A DNA stretch of 64,000 nt from Halobacteriales archaeon YIM A00010 (GCA_025041175.1 JAKCFJ010000001.1:1550001-1614000), one strand, 5' to 3'; shown: positions 7,669 to 15,529, counted from the first letter of the stretch. Notes: a model not told the origin generated them from the sequence alone. Numbers and translations: made by a program.

Positions 7669-8745
7669 CTACAGCGTGAAATGGCGCGTTTTGCCATCCG
7701 TACACCGTTCGTTGCGCTTTGGGATGTCCGCTCCTCGGTCTCGCAGTTCATCGACAGCCGCCCAGTAGTCATCCCCCTTGGGGTAGTCGCCCGGCTTCGA
7801 GACAATCCCCGCCTCGAGCGCGACGATCTCGAGCGCGGAGAGTCCGATCATCCCCTGTCGGTAGACCCACCCATCATCAAATTGGCCGAGCCTCGCACCA
7901 CTTTCCGAACTCTCCCACGATGGATCAAGGTCGGCTGTCCCGTCCGGGCGCTCGTTCGTGACAGACGAGAGCAGATTGATGTCACGCGGTCGCACGGCAT
8001 CCACGGCATTGAAAATCTTCTCCGTATCGGTGGGTTGGCTTGTCTGGTCGCCTCGGGTGGGAGTTTGCCCACCACCCACCCCACCGTCTTCGATATCCGG
8101 AGTCACATCGCGCGCGTGCGCGTTGTAGATGTCGTGGATTTGCTTGGAGATGCCTGGGAGTTTCATCGGTGTGCCAGCGATGTGCTTGCCCGTCACGGCG
8201 ATGAACCTATCTTCGGCGTAGAATTCGATCTCCGGATCATCGGTGTAGGGCCAACCCCGAAGTTCGAGCACGCACGTGGATCGTTTCCCCTCGGGTAGTG
8301 ATGCGATGCCAAACCCGTGCAGGCCGGTTCCGGATGTGGAGAGCGCAACGTGTACGTCCCACGAATCGAGCAGGTGCCATGCTTGGGGGTGGATCACTCC
8401 GCGCTCGTCGCACCGCACATCATCACAGTCGATGAATACAATCCGCTCCTCACGCTGGCTGCCACTGGGCAGTTCGGGCAGGCACGTCGCTATCCCGAAC
8501 CCGAGCTTGTCGGACCAGTCGCGTGCCACCCCGAACGGCAGCCAGTTTTCGGGATCCTTCCAGGATACGTGACGGTCCAACCAGTCGGGGTAGTTCCACG
8601 GCGCGCGCGGAACCTTGCGCCCGTCGGTGTACGCCCAATTAAACCATCTGTCGAACCCCACCAACGCATTGGGGTACGTCCCATACACGATGGTGTACTG
8701 ATCCGGTCCGACCGGCTCCCGGTATACCGATTCGTCCGAAGTCAT
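7669..8745 (-). CDS. Primase-polymerase (AEP/Prim-Pol family)
   Basis: A 358-aa protein with a bifunctional primase/polymerase domain. FIDCDD near residues 104-109 gives the catalytic acidic pair. A STSGTGLHGF segment near 136-145 gives the conserved histidine motif. IEFYAEDRFIAVTG near 173-186 corresponds to the third acid and the nucleotide-binding end of the fold. The remainder is a linker and a C-terminal helical domain. It would make primers, and perhaps copy DNA, for the element together with the adjacent D5 helicase. The ATG at 8745 is chosen because it overlaps the previous stop (ATGA); the frame opens 6 codons earlier. Confidence 0.85.
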   Translation of the reverse strand: MTSDESVYREPVGPDQYTIVYGTYPNALVGFDRWFNWAYTDGRKVPRAPWNYPDWLDRHVSWKDPENWLPFGVARDWSDKLGFGIATCLPELPSGSQREERIVFIDCDDVRCDERGVIHPQAWHLLDSWDVHVALSTSGTGLHGFGIASLPEGKRSTCVLELRGWPYTDDPEIEFYAEDRFIAVTGKHIAGTPMKLPGISKQIHDIYNAHARDVTPDIEDGGVGGGQTPTRGDQTSQPTDTEKIFNAVDAVRPRDINLLSSVTNERPDGTADLDPSWESSESGARLGQFDDGWVYRQGMIGLSALEIVALEAGIVSKPGDYPKGDDYWAAVDELRDRGADIPKRNERCTDGKTRHFTL

Positions 8746-8972
8746 CGGATAACCCCGGCACATTTATACCCATCGCCACCCTCACATCGAATGGAAAGCG
8801 TGAGAGCGTTTTTCCGCCTATCGCGGTTTGGTATCCCGCGAATAAGGTAGTTGCTAACCGGCGAGCGTGGTTCACTCCACCTCGCCGGCATTCCTATAAT
8901 TCGTGACTGTGCAGTTTCTCTCCGGGGGAGAGCGGCCTGTCTCCGCCGTGGTATCGTTGTTTGAGCGTCCAT
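8742..8972 (-). CDS. Small basic protein, 76 aa, first gene of the replication operon
   Basis: The frame starts MDAQTTIPRRRQAALPRR and is rich in arginine and proline, unusual for a haloarchaeal protein, so composition alone would argue against it. Two facts argue for it: its TGA overlaps the primase ATG by ATGA, and its own ATG is directly preceded by the GCAACTACCA motif seen before other genes of this element. A TATA-like TTTTATGTAG on the minus strand around 9030-9040 would start transcription about 35 bp upstream. A basic DNA-binding role is possible but not shown. Confidence 0.45.
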   Translation of the reverse strand: MDAQTTIPRRRQAALPRRETAQSRIIGMPARWSEPRSPVSNYLIRGIPNRDRRKNALTLSIRCEGGDGYKCAGVIR

Positions 8973-9047
8973 GGTAGTTGCTTCCCCTCGCACCGCAAGT
9001 TTGCGTTACCCACTACCACCCAGTCCTACATAAAACCCTCGGAGAAA

Positions 9048-9063
9048 GTAACCGATATGTTAC
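9048..9063. promoter_or_regulatory. Operator-like palindrome GTAAC-N6-GTTAC
   Basis: GTAAC (9048-9052) and GTTAC (9059-9063) face each other across CGATAT. The site sits between the divergent promoters of the replication operon and the coiled-coil gene. A similar site occurs at 3482-3497 and a longer version outside the element at 14352-14374, so one regulator family may read all three. Confidence 0.5.
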
Positions 9064-9107
9064 TAACCTTCCGATTCGGGAAGTGGTACCACATCAAATA
9101 CCGATGA

Positions 9108-9114
9108 TTATATA
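9108..9114 (+). promoter_or_regulatory. TATA box for the coiled-coil gene
   Basis: TTATATA lies about 30 bp before the ATG at 9142. It is only 4-10 bp from an earlier in-frame ATG at 9118, too close for initiation there, so it decides the start. Confidence 0.5.
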
Positions 9115-9141
9115 CATATGTGTTACGTAGAGGCTCGTGTG

Positions 9142-9621
9142 ATGGGGAAGCAAGCGAGCAATTCGGATGGTGGTAACATTATCGTTTCTGATGGGGACGG
9201 ATCGGGCAGCTCATCGGATGAGGAAAACACAGATAGGTTCGAATCGTTAAAAGAATGGTACGAATCCGACACGGAAGGCCCGGACCGGCGTAAGATCGGA
9301 ACGAAACCATCAGCTCCGATTTGGCAGGCATTTAAGAATTATGTCGAAGCCGAACACGGAATGTCCCACGGAGTGACGGCTATAGAACTCGATGCGGCGT
9401 TGTTGGATCGGATGGGAGAGTCCCGAGAGGGCGCGCTCATCGATCGTGTGGGAGAGGTGGAGACGCATCTCGGTGAAGCATCGGAGCGTCTCGGTGAAAC
9501 TGAGACCAAGCTCGGTGAAACCGAGAATCGTCTCGGAGATCTCGACAACAAACTCGATACGGTCATGCGAATGCAGAACATGATACTCGAGGAGCTTGAG
9601 GGAACCGACCACTCCGGTTAG
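9142..9621 (+). CDS. Coiled-coil protein of the element, 159 aa
   Basis: The N-terminal 45 residues are low-complexity Gly/Ser/Asp/Glu. The middle, with RRKIGTKPSAPIWQAFKNYV, may be a ribbon-helix-helix or short DNA-binding segment. The C-terminal half is a regular coiled coil built from near-repeats of the form LGE-x-E-x-(R/K)LG (about residues 105-145). That pattern implies oligomerisation. The frame opens at 9118, but the TATA box position favours the ATG at 9142. Similar short coiled-coil proteins in haloarchaeal plasmids and viruses are often regulators or partition accessories; this is only a suggestion. Confidence 0.65.
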   Translation: MGKQASNSDGGNIIVSDGDGSGSSSDEENTDRFESLKEWYESDTEGPDRRKIGTKPSAPIWQAFKNYVEAEHGMSHGVTAIELDAALLDRMGESREGALIDRVGEVETHLGEASERLGETETKLGETENRLGDLDNKLDTVMRMQNMILEELEGTDHSG

Positions 9622-9897
9622 ACCCGACCTCCTTTTCATCTCAGAATAATGTCCCGGAGCGGCGCATGGGGAAGCATCGTGCACTCCGGGAGTTACTAAT
9701 TCGCACTCAAACCAGAAGTATCCTGTGGGCGAATGTCACACTGCCAATGTTACTTATACGTTCCACTTCCACAGCCGAAAGGAGTTTATACGTTATATTT
9801 ATGTCCGCCCGTCTCCTATATGAGATTGAAACGGCCCTCCGAGCGAGCACGCCACTAATCCGACAGCGGTGAAAGGCCGTCCCTAACAGTGACTTCA

Positions 9898-10437
9898 ATG
9901 TCAACAGAATACGACGTTTCCACCCTGGATTCGAAGGCTATCCACATCACGGATCGTGATTTGATCGGAGCGGAAGATGTCTGCTGGAATTGCTTCGCGT
10001 TGATCCGCGAAGAGCGTGAGACTCCGAGTGAGGACTACCTACTCGGCCGAGAGCATTGGTACGGTGGGAAACGTCCCGTTCGCTCGAAGGTTCACATCCC
10101 CCCTGCTGGCGCAAAGCCCACGCGGTCGACCGAGATGGGCTACCCGGCGCAAAACCGAGCGGCCCAACCCGGAACGCTGTTCTGTGAGTGTGGCATGTCG
10201 GGCGCGTTTGCCCGGTATCGCCATCCGTGGTCGTGTGAGGACGATTTCCTCGATCTCCTCGATCGTGCGTTGGCTACACTGGCTGCCAAGGGCGTCGAAT
10301 TCAACGCGCCATCAGCTCGCAACGAAGCTCTTGAAGCCGCTCGGGAAGGCTTCACATGGCCTGATTTCTCGGCGGATGAAGCCATACAAATCGGTATCGC
10401 CTACGGAATCGGCGTTTCCGAATGCGAAGATGACTAA
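9898..10437 (+). CDS. Hypothetical element protein with CxxC pairs
   Basis: A 179-aa acidic protein starting MSTEYDVSTLDSK; an in-frame GTG 9 bp upstream is an alternative start. It has CWNC near residues 29-32 and CECG near 96-99, roughly 65 residues apart, with many tryptophan, tyrosine and proline residues between, so a zinc-stabilised domain is likely. The C-terminal part (DDFLDLLDRALATLAAKGVEF) is helical. The upstream 276 bp (9622-9897) hold no gene but carry an AT-rich TTTATACGTTATATTTATG run that could be a promoter. Function unknown. Confidence 0.65.
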   Translation: MSTEYDVSTLDSKAIHITDRDLIGAEDVCWNCFALIREERETPSEDYLLGREHWYGGKRPVRSKVHIPPAGAKPTRSTEMGYPAQNRAAQPGTLFCECGMSGAFARYRHPWSCEDDFLDLLDRALATLAAKGVEFNAPSARNEALEAAREGFTWPDFSADEAIQIGIAYGIGVSECEDD

Positions 10438-10585
10438 ATATACATACGATATCGAGAGCGAACATATCTGTCCGCGGTGTGGTGTCGCGGTGGATAGGGA
10501 GGTATCGTGGTGCTATAACTGTGGGTTCAAGCCCCACTCCCTCCACAACAACGCGGAGGGTAACGCACTCCCCTCCCCTTGGTGA
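10430..10585 (+). CDS. 51-aa zinc-ribbon microprotein
   Basis: Starts MTKYTYDIESEHICPRCG and overlaps the end of the 179-aa gene by 8 bp. It contains CPRC and CYNC pairs about 14 residues apart, the spacing of a rubredoxin-like zinc ribbon. The C-terminus is short and histidine/asparagine-rich. It matches the style of the other microproteins in the element. Function unknown. Confidence 0.6.
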   Translation: MTKYTYDIESEHICPRCGVAVDREVSWCYNCGFKPHSLHNNAEGNALPSPW

Positions 10586-10678
10586 TGGCAGGCCGGGTCA
10601 CGGCACTATCACCACGTTGGGACCTGCTTCCCCCACTGTCTCCCATCATCACATCAGTTCCCAACGGCTTTTTCAGTA

Positions 10679-10777
10679 CTACGGTTCAGTCGCCGCTCCA
10701 CAATCGAGACATAGGGTGATATCACCTTTGCCCTGTTTCGTATTCCGACTACCACACTCGCCACATTCTTTTCCCAT
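10679..10777 (-). CDS. 32-aa zinc-ribbon microprotein
   Basis: Starts MGKECGECGSRNTKQ, with CGEC near residues 5-8 and CLDC near 23-26, a complete minimal zinc ribbon. It lies 2 bp after the stop of the 72-aa gene on the same strand, so the two are likely cotranscribed. Very small; support comes from the cysteine spacing and operon position. Confidence 0.5.
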   Translation of the reverse strand: MGKECGECGSRNTKQGKGDITLCLDCGAATEP

Positions 10778-10779
10778 AT

Positions 10780-10998
10780 TCACTTTCGCTTATATTTCCT
10801 CGTTCTAACGCGTTTCGGTTCCTCCAAGATCGTTTTCCGAATGTTGTTCACATCGTCATCGGATACCTCAACCAAGGTGGTCATCTTAGGAGCGTCGATG
10901 TGCAGGTACGTGCGCCCATCTCCCCCCACCACAAATTCGATCTCGGTCAACGTTTCCTTTGTATTCGCTTCCCCACTTGGTTCACCTGTTTCAGACAT
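10780..10998 (-). CDS. Hypothetical protein, 72 aa
   Basis: An acidic N-terminus (MSETGEPSGEANTKE) is followed by a compact alternating domain (TEIEFVVGGDGRTYLHIDAP, TLVEVSDDDVNNIRKTIL) and a basic tail ending KYKRK. The pattern suggests a small alpha/beta protein with a basic, possibly DNA-contacting, end. AT-rich TATAATAA at 11012-11019 may be its promoter. Function unknown. Confidence 0.55.
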   Translation of the reverse strand: MSETGEPSGEANTKETLTEIEFVVGGDGRTYLHIDAPKMTTLVEVSDDDVNNIRKTILEEPKRVRTRKYKRK

Positions 10999-11145
10999 GC
11001 CTGAGTGTCGCTATAATAACTGAACTATCAAAAAGTTTTCCGTGTTGTTCGATCACACATGGCGACATTCGGCCATTCGGCCGTGAGCGTATATATACGG
11101 CGCATCCAGCAGATAGCAGCAACCTTTCAATAAAACAATCACACC

Positions 11146-11793
11146 ATGACTAACGACTGTGGAGCGACGAACCGGAACGGCAACCCGTGCAGTCTCTCCG
11201 CCGGTTGGGGCACGGACCACAACGGCGAAGGGCGGTGTAAGTTCCACGGTGGTGCTACAAGCGGTGGTGCTCGTGAGGGAGCGGGCGCACCCAAGGGCAA
11301 CGACAACGCGGCGACCCATCGGCTGAACTCCAATCCATCGCTGCTCTACGAGAATCTCGAGGAGTCACGCCAAGACATCGTTGATGAACTGCGTGATTCG
11401 ATCGTGGATCAGTTGGCCGAGCGGTGGGGTGGCCTCGAGTCCGTCCCTGCCACGCACGTCCGACAGGCCCGCCGAATCGCCATGAACATGCTCAAGGTGA
11501 CTGTCCTCGCGGAGGAGTGGCAGGCCAAACAGGCTGAGGAGAGCGGCAACCCACTCATGGAGCGAGAGACTCGCACGTCTGAGCAGGGCCACGAATTCGA
11601 TGTGGATGTTCCGAGCAAGGTCGAATCCATCGCCGGCGATCTCTCGAGAGAGAACCGGATGTGGCTCAAAGACATGGGCATTCTCGGCTCTCCGGAGGAG
11701 CAACAGGCCGACGCGGCGAGTGAGGTAGCAGCCGCGTGGGAAGACGCGGCTGCTCAGTGGAGAATGAAGCGCGTCGAGAACGAGCAGGCGTAG
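11146..11793 (+). CDS. HGGxSTG-type protein, terminase-small-subunit-like
   Basis: A 215-aa protein. The N-terminus has CGATNRNGNPC, then a CKFHGGATSGG segment near residues 31-41. That is the cysteine/histidine motif found in phage proteins annotated as HGGxSTG domain or small terminase-like. It is followed by GAGAPKGNDNAATH, a sequence typical of the linker in small terminases. The rest is helical with an acidic C-terminus. In tailed viruses the small terminase binds packaging sites; a large subunit is not seen here, so the role is uncertain. TATATATACG at about 11091 could be the promoter. Confidence 0.65.
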   Translation: MTNDCGATNRNGNPCSLSAGWGTDHNGEGRCKFHGGATSGGAREGAGAPKGNDNAATHRLNSNPSLLYENLEESRQDIVDELRDSIVDQLAERWGGLESVPATHVRQARRIAMNMLKVTVLAEEWQAKQAEESGNPLMERETRTSEQGHEFDVDVPSKVESIAGDLSRENRMWLKDMGILGSPEEQQADAASEVAAAWEDAAAQWRMKRVENEQA

Positions 11794-11989
11794 GTAGACC
11801 GAATTCGAGAGGGGTGGTCATGCACGACCATGCCCGGATGGTCGCATACCGACATCGAGACGACGAAATTCTGACACCCCTCAATCCGTGGAACCGTTGG
11901 GTAGTCGCTTTCAGTTTATTCAATCCTTGCACTTCACCCCACTCAATTCATGAGATTATCCAATATTAAACCTTGTGCTATGTGATCGG

Positions 11990-13093
11990 TTATCCCATCC
12001 GACTGAGTGCCTCGCGGCGGTCCTCCGCCGGCGTTTGGTCGTATTTCATGGTGGTCGTCTCGGATCGATGGCGCAGTTGGGCTTTCGCTGCGGCCAAGCC
12101 CTCTTCTCGAGCCATATACGTTCCGACCGAATGACGGATCATGTACCAGCTCACCTCGCGCTCGGAGCGCTCGATGCCGGCCACGTCGAAGAGTGATTTC
12201 AGCAGGTATGCGAGCGAGTTCGAGGAGTAGGGATTTGCCTCCCGAGTCAACCAGATGGCGTCCGATCCATCGTAGACATCGTACAGCTCACGCTCCTCGA
12301 GCCAGCGATCGAGGGCTTCGGCCGTCCGGTCAGTGAGTGAGACAACCCAGTTATCCGAGTTCTTCGAACTCTCCGCCTCGGGAATTCGGAGCACTCGGTT
12401 GGCAACATCGACCCACCCGATTCGTGAGCGTTCGACCTCCACCGGTCGCAGGCCGGTATCGAGCGATGTCCAGACGAGCGAGGGGATTTTCCAACCATTG
12501 GCGCGCTTGAAGTCCTCGCTCGATATAGCGGCTTTTGGTTTATCGAAGCGTTGGGAGAGTTCGGTTTTCCACTCCTCCCGTTCGTCGGCATCAAGGCCCC
12601 CATATGCAGGCACAGAACCGTATTCGAGAGCGGCGTTCCGTATCGCTGTCCTCTCTTCTCGAGTCAGAAAATCGCGGGGGTTCACCCCAGATTGGGAGGA
12701 AAAGGACAGCTCCGGATTCCACTCGATGTTCATGCCTCGCTCGGCATTCATCCATTTGAATAGGCGTTTGACGGCCTTCTGTTCGTTGGCGAGGTAATTC
12801 TTCGAGTAATCTTCATCCGACATCACACAGGAGCGCATGTACTCGCTCGCATCGCCGGCATCGGGAGCGGTCGTATACCCGCTGTCGGACCACAGAAACC
12901 GCATGAAGCGATCGGTTCGAACGCTGGTTTGTCGGACGGTCTCACGGGCATACCCCTCTCCATGCGATGGGTCTTTGCCCATCGACTGAAGCCAACTGAT
13001 GAACTCCTCTTTGAACGCGCGATAGTCGACTTTCTCGCGCTCCCCGAGGGAATCAACGGTTGGCTCAGTCACCACAACAACCCGCCGTGTCAT
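11990..13093 (-). CDS. Tyrosine recombinase / integrase of the element
   Basis: A 367-aa site-specific recombinase. The N-terminal part (about residues 20-130) is a SAM-like core-binding domain. The catalytic domain shows an arginine in SLDTGLRPVEVERS (about 215-228), an R-H pair in WYMIRHSVGTYM (about 315-326), an H-R pair in AQLRHRSETTTM and a tyrosine nucleophile in MKYDQTP near 350. The usual first histidine of the HxxR box appears to be tyrosine (YMIR). The gene starts 160 bp from the 3' end of tRNA-Glu and reads away from it, the usual arrangement for an element integrated in a tRNA gene. Confidence 0.9.
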   Translation of the reverse strand: MTRRVVVVTEPTVDSLGEREKVDYRAFKEEFISWLQSMGKDPSHGEGYARETVRQTSVRTDRFMRFLWSDSGYTTAPDAGDASEYMRSCVMSDEDYSKNYLANEQKAVKRLFKWMNAERGMNIEWNPELSFSSQSGVNPRDFLTREERTAIRNAALEYGSVPAYGGLDADEREEWKTELSQRFDKPKAAISSEDFKRANGWKIPSLVWTSLDTGLRPVEVERSRIGWVDVANRVLRIPEAESSKNSDNWVVSLTDRTAEALDRWLEERELYDVYDGSDAIWLTREANPYSSNSLAYLLKSLFDVAGIERSEREVSWYMIRHSVGTYMAREEGLAAAKAQLRHRSETTTMKYDQTPAEDRREALSRMG

Positions 13094-13252
13094 GGTCTAC
13101 CCCCACAAAAGTTGAAGTGGGCCTGATAGGTTACTCTAATCGCTGTACAGCAGTAGTGTGGGCATTTGCCACCCCACCGTGTGGGCCTGAAGTCCATGTT
13201 GCATTCACTCCTGTTTAACGTTGGAATGTACACCACGGAAGCAAGATACCCA

Positions 13253-13327
13253 TGCTCGGTACGGGATTTGAACCCGTGTCGCAGGCTCGAAAGGCCCGCA
13301 TGATTGGCCGGGCTACACCAACCGAGC
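13253..13327 (-). tRNA. tRNA-Glu (anticodon TTC)
   Basis: Read on the minus strand, the 75 bases start GCTCGGT and end ACCGAGC plus A, giving a perfect 7-bp acceptor stem. The T arm is ACGGG-TTCAAAT-CCCGT. The anticodon stem CGGGC/GCCTG holds the loop CTTTCGA, so the anticodon is TTC (glutamate). CCA is not encoded. Its 3' end faces the integrase, making it the likely attachment site. Confidence 0.93.
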
Positions 13328-13524
13328 GTAACTGTACATCTGCCCCGGTCATTAATAAGCGCTGTCTTTCACTCCCACCTTTTTGATCCGCCACCTTTTT
13401 TCCACTCGGGTAGCTGCGCTACCCTCGCGCAAAAAACGTGGGCGAAAAAAAGCCGCTCGCTACGCTCGCGGTGAGCGTACTCACATACCGCTCCGCTACC
13501 GTACTGCGACCGCTACCGTCCCCG

Positions 13525-14082
13525 TCAATCGTCAGTAGTGTGATCAACGTCGGTCTCTCCGACGACGCGCGCCAGCTCGGGGTGACCCTGGCACAAGCCA
13601 GCGAGATCGCCGCGCTGGCGATACTGGCAGTAGGTCACCAACGAGTCGACCAGATAGGCCGGGGCACTGTCAGCGTCGGGTTTCTCGGTCATGGCTGCGG
13701 GTTCGCGCGAGTCGTCGGATGTGAACACGGATTGGACCACCGTCCCATCACGCTGTTCGTGGAATCGGACGCACGCGCCGTTGTCGAACCAACATTCGAC
13801 GATCATCTCACCGGTGGCGCAGTAACGCGTGAACCGCGCAATTCCCGGCAATTCGTCGTAGCCACCTGCTCGGGTCCTGCCAAGCCCCGCTGTTGCCAGT
13901 ATCTGTTCGATCTGGGTAGCGTGGGCACAGCCGGTGGACTGGCAGGGCCGACACCAGAGGCCCTCTCCTACGTCGATGCTATGGTACAACTCCGCCGTCA
14001 CGATCTCCGCGCGATCCGTGTCGGCCGAGAGGTTCACAACTTCTCCCTGCCGATTCCGGAACTGGAACAGCGGCAGACTCAT
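13525..14082 (-). CDS. Hypothetical haloarchaeal protein, 185 aa
   Basis: Starts MSLPLFQFRNRQGEVVNL. It has scattered cysteines (LWCRPCQSTGC near residues 42-52, later CATG and CQ), which may bind a metal, and an alternating beta-rich middle (ARFTRYCATGEMIVECWF). The start at 14082 forms an ATGA overlap with the microprotein upstream, and the frame upstream of it has poor composition. It lies outside the integrated element, just across the tRNA. Function unknown. Confidence 0.6.
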   Translation of the reverse strand: MSLPLFQFRNRQGEVVNLSADTDRAEIVTAELYHSIDVGEGLWCRPCQSTGCAHATQIEQILATAGLGRTRAGGYDELPGIARFTRYCATGEMIVECWFDNGACVRFHEQRDGTVVQSVFTSDDSREPAAMTEKPDADSAPAYLVDSLVTYCQYRQRGDLAGLCQGHPELARVVGETDVDHTTDD

Positions 14083-14225
14083 CGCCACCACCGCCCCAAC
14101 GGACAACCCATCCGGTGTTCGAGTCGCGTGCGAACCGGCCGACCGCACACCGGGCAGCGCGTTCTCTGGTTGTCATTCTGATACGATGCGACACCGTTAC
14201 ATGTCTCTGATTCGTTCCCCAGCAT
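14079..14225 (-). CDS. 48-aa zinc-finger microprotein
   Basis: Starts MLGNESETCNGVASYQ and contains a compact CPVCGRPVRTRLEHRMGC segment, a C-x2-C...H-x3-C zinc knuckle like those in haloarchaeal small zinc-finger proteins. Its TGA overlaps the ATG of the 185-aa gene (ATGA). A GTAAC/GTTAC palindrome lies about 130 bp upstream. Small zinc-finger proteins of this class influence gene expression in several haloarchaea; here the role is inferred only. Confidence 0.6.
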   Translation of the reverse strand: MLGNESETCNGVASYQNDNQRTRCPVCGRPVRTRLEHRMGCPLGRWWR

Positions 14226-14673
14226 GGGTTTTCCTAGCGAGAACCCCAGCGTCGGGTGCCCTCACACCCGGCGCGTTTCAACGAACGCGCGTGCGGATGC
14301 ATGCTGGCGTTCTCATTTATTCTTCGTTACCCCATCACACATAAAGGTACTGATGTAACCGATGACGTTACATCGTACTAACAGCTCGTTCCGCCAGCGG
14401 TTGCTCGTTGGAATGGAACAGAGCCGCCGATAGCGGGCGCTACTGCTGGTAAATAATGCTATAAGATACATTCCTGTCTGTCCTCCAGTTCGGAGAAGGA
14501 TTTCTGTAAACGGAGTCATTTCATCAAGAGAGGGGGAAAACGTGGAATGGTACGTCACGGCGACGCCGCTGCTGCGCTACGTCAGCTTCGGGGTCGAGGC
14601 GTTTCGGGGCAAGGAGTTCGTAGACGCAGGGTTGGAGCGGGCCATCGAACGCGCCGAGTGGCTATATCGACGC
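14226..14673. other. Gene-free stretch with an 8-bp-arm palindrome
   Basis: I see no convincing gene in these 448 bp. They include an inverted repeat at 14352-14374 (listed separately) and an AT-rich CATTTATTCTTCG run at about 14315 that may be part of a minus-strand promoter. The right end is the 3' flank of the ABC permease gene. Confidence 0.5.
14352..14374. promoter_or_regulatory. Operator-like palindrome GATGTAAC-N7-GTTACATC
   Basis: Perfect 8-bp arms (14352-14359 and 14367-14374) flank CGATGAC. The core GTAACCGAT...GTTAC matches the site at 9048-9063 in the element. It lies upstream of the zinc-finger microprotein gene that starts at 14225. A dimeric regulator is the likely reader. Confidence 0.5.
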
Positions 14674-15492
14674 TCAGGCGAGATCGCTGTTGCGGAATCG
14701 CAGGTACGCCAGTCCGAGCGGGACGACCAGCCAGAAGACGACGAGCACCCAGCCAAGCCAGGGCTCGAGATAGAACGGCGCTGGCTCTTTGATCGCATAT
14801 GACGATGGTTCGTAGAACGCCCGCCGTGGATTGAGTCGCGGGAGCAAATAGAGCCAGTTCGGACCGGGATCGGGCTGATACATGCCGGTTTGAGGATCGA
14901 TCTGCATAGGATCGACGAACTGGACGACGATTCCGACTAGGAAGTCCCACAGAAACGAGAACAGGATCGTCATACCGAGCGCCCCGATCGTCGCAGTCAT
15001 CGACGAACGCATCGCCGTCGAGAACGCCATGGCGATCGCCACAAATATGATTCCGAACAGCGTGATCTCACCGGCAGCGATGAGAAACGCGGGCAGGGAG
15101 AAGAGATCGGTGAACACGATCGTCTGGATGCCGACGAGCGCGAACCCGACGGCCATCGTCACGACGACGATCGCCGACCGGCCGAGGAACTTCCCCAGCA
15201 TGACATCCAGCCGAGAGTGGGGCAACGTGAGCAACAGCTTGAGGCTGCCCGATTCACGCTCGCCGACGATCGCCTTGTAGCCGATCATCACACCCAGCAC
15301 CGGCACGACGACACCGAGCATCCCGACGATGCCGTCGAACAGCGTGGTGAACGTTGGTTCCTCGCCCAGTCGAGAGCGGTGATAGTGAAACACCAGCGTC
15401 GTGAACCCGACGAAAAACGCCACCAGCAACTGGAGCGTCCGCGCCCGGATCGCGTCCTCGAAATCCTTTTTCGCAACGACGAGCGTACTCAT
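14674..15492 (-). CDS. ABC-2 type exporter, membrane subunit (NosY-like)
   Basis: A 272-aa integral membrane protein with about six hydrophobic segments. MSTLVVAKKDFEDAIRARTL at the N-terminus and GYKAIVGERESGSLKLLLTLPHSR near residues 70-93 are typical of the ABC-2/NosY permease family, the latter being the coupling region. It is clearly paralogous to the permease encoded at 16060-16884 (same N-terminus, same GERESGSL motif, same PLGLAYLRF-(R/K)-x-SDLA end). With the ATPase at 17749 it would form an exporter; the substrate is unknown. Confidence 0.85.
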   Translation of the reverse strand: MSTLVVAKKDFEDAIRARTLQLLVAFFVGFTTLVFHYHRSRLGEEPTFTTLFDGIVGMLGVVVPVLGVMIGYKAIVGERESGSLKLLLTLPHSRLDVMLGKFLGRSAIVVVTMAVGFALVGIQTIVFTDLFSLPAFLIAAGEITLFGIIFVAIAMAFSTAMRSSMTATIGALGMTILFSFLWDFLVGIVVQFVDPMQIDPQTGMYQPDPGPNWLYLLPRLNPRRAFYEPSSYAIKEPAPFYLEPWLGWVLVVFWLVVPLGLAYLRFRNSDLA

Positions 15493-15529
15493 CTTCGATC
15501 GACCTCGATAGTATTTGTCATTCGTGTGT

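Larger units (their letters stand above)
1..13252. mobile_element. Integrated provirus or integrative plasmid (right end)
   Basis: The stretch from the left window edge to the tRNA-Glu gene looks like one integrated element. A tyrosine integrase gene lies next to the 3' end of the tRNA. The rest is a replication block (PCNA-like clamp, primase-polymerase, D5-type helicase, candidate origin) and many small overlapping genes, several with CxxC zinc-binding pairs. A terminase-small-subunit-like protein is present, but no large terminase, portal, capsid or tail gene is seen. The left attachment site is outside the window; I found no second copy of the tRNA 3' end here, as expected if the element continues leftward. 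Provirus versus integrative plasmid cannot be decided from this part. Confidence 0.8.

Noticed and set aside
9707-9904. 65-codon minus-strand frame between the coiled-coil gene and the CxxC gene
   Set aside because: Basic and hydrophobic composition unlike the element's other proteins, and it crosses the start of the plus-strand gene.
13408-13480. Hairpin GGGTAGC-TGC-GCTACCC plus the following GCTCGCTACGCTCGCGG as another double-hairpin unit
   Set aside because: Only the first stem is a clean palindrome and the distance to the second is too long; it looks more like an ordinary terminator or tRNA-flank repeat.
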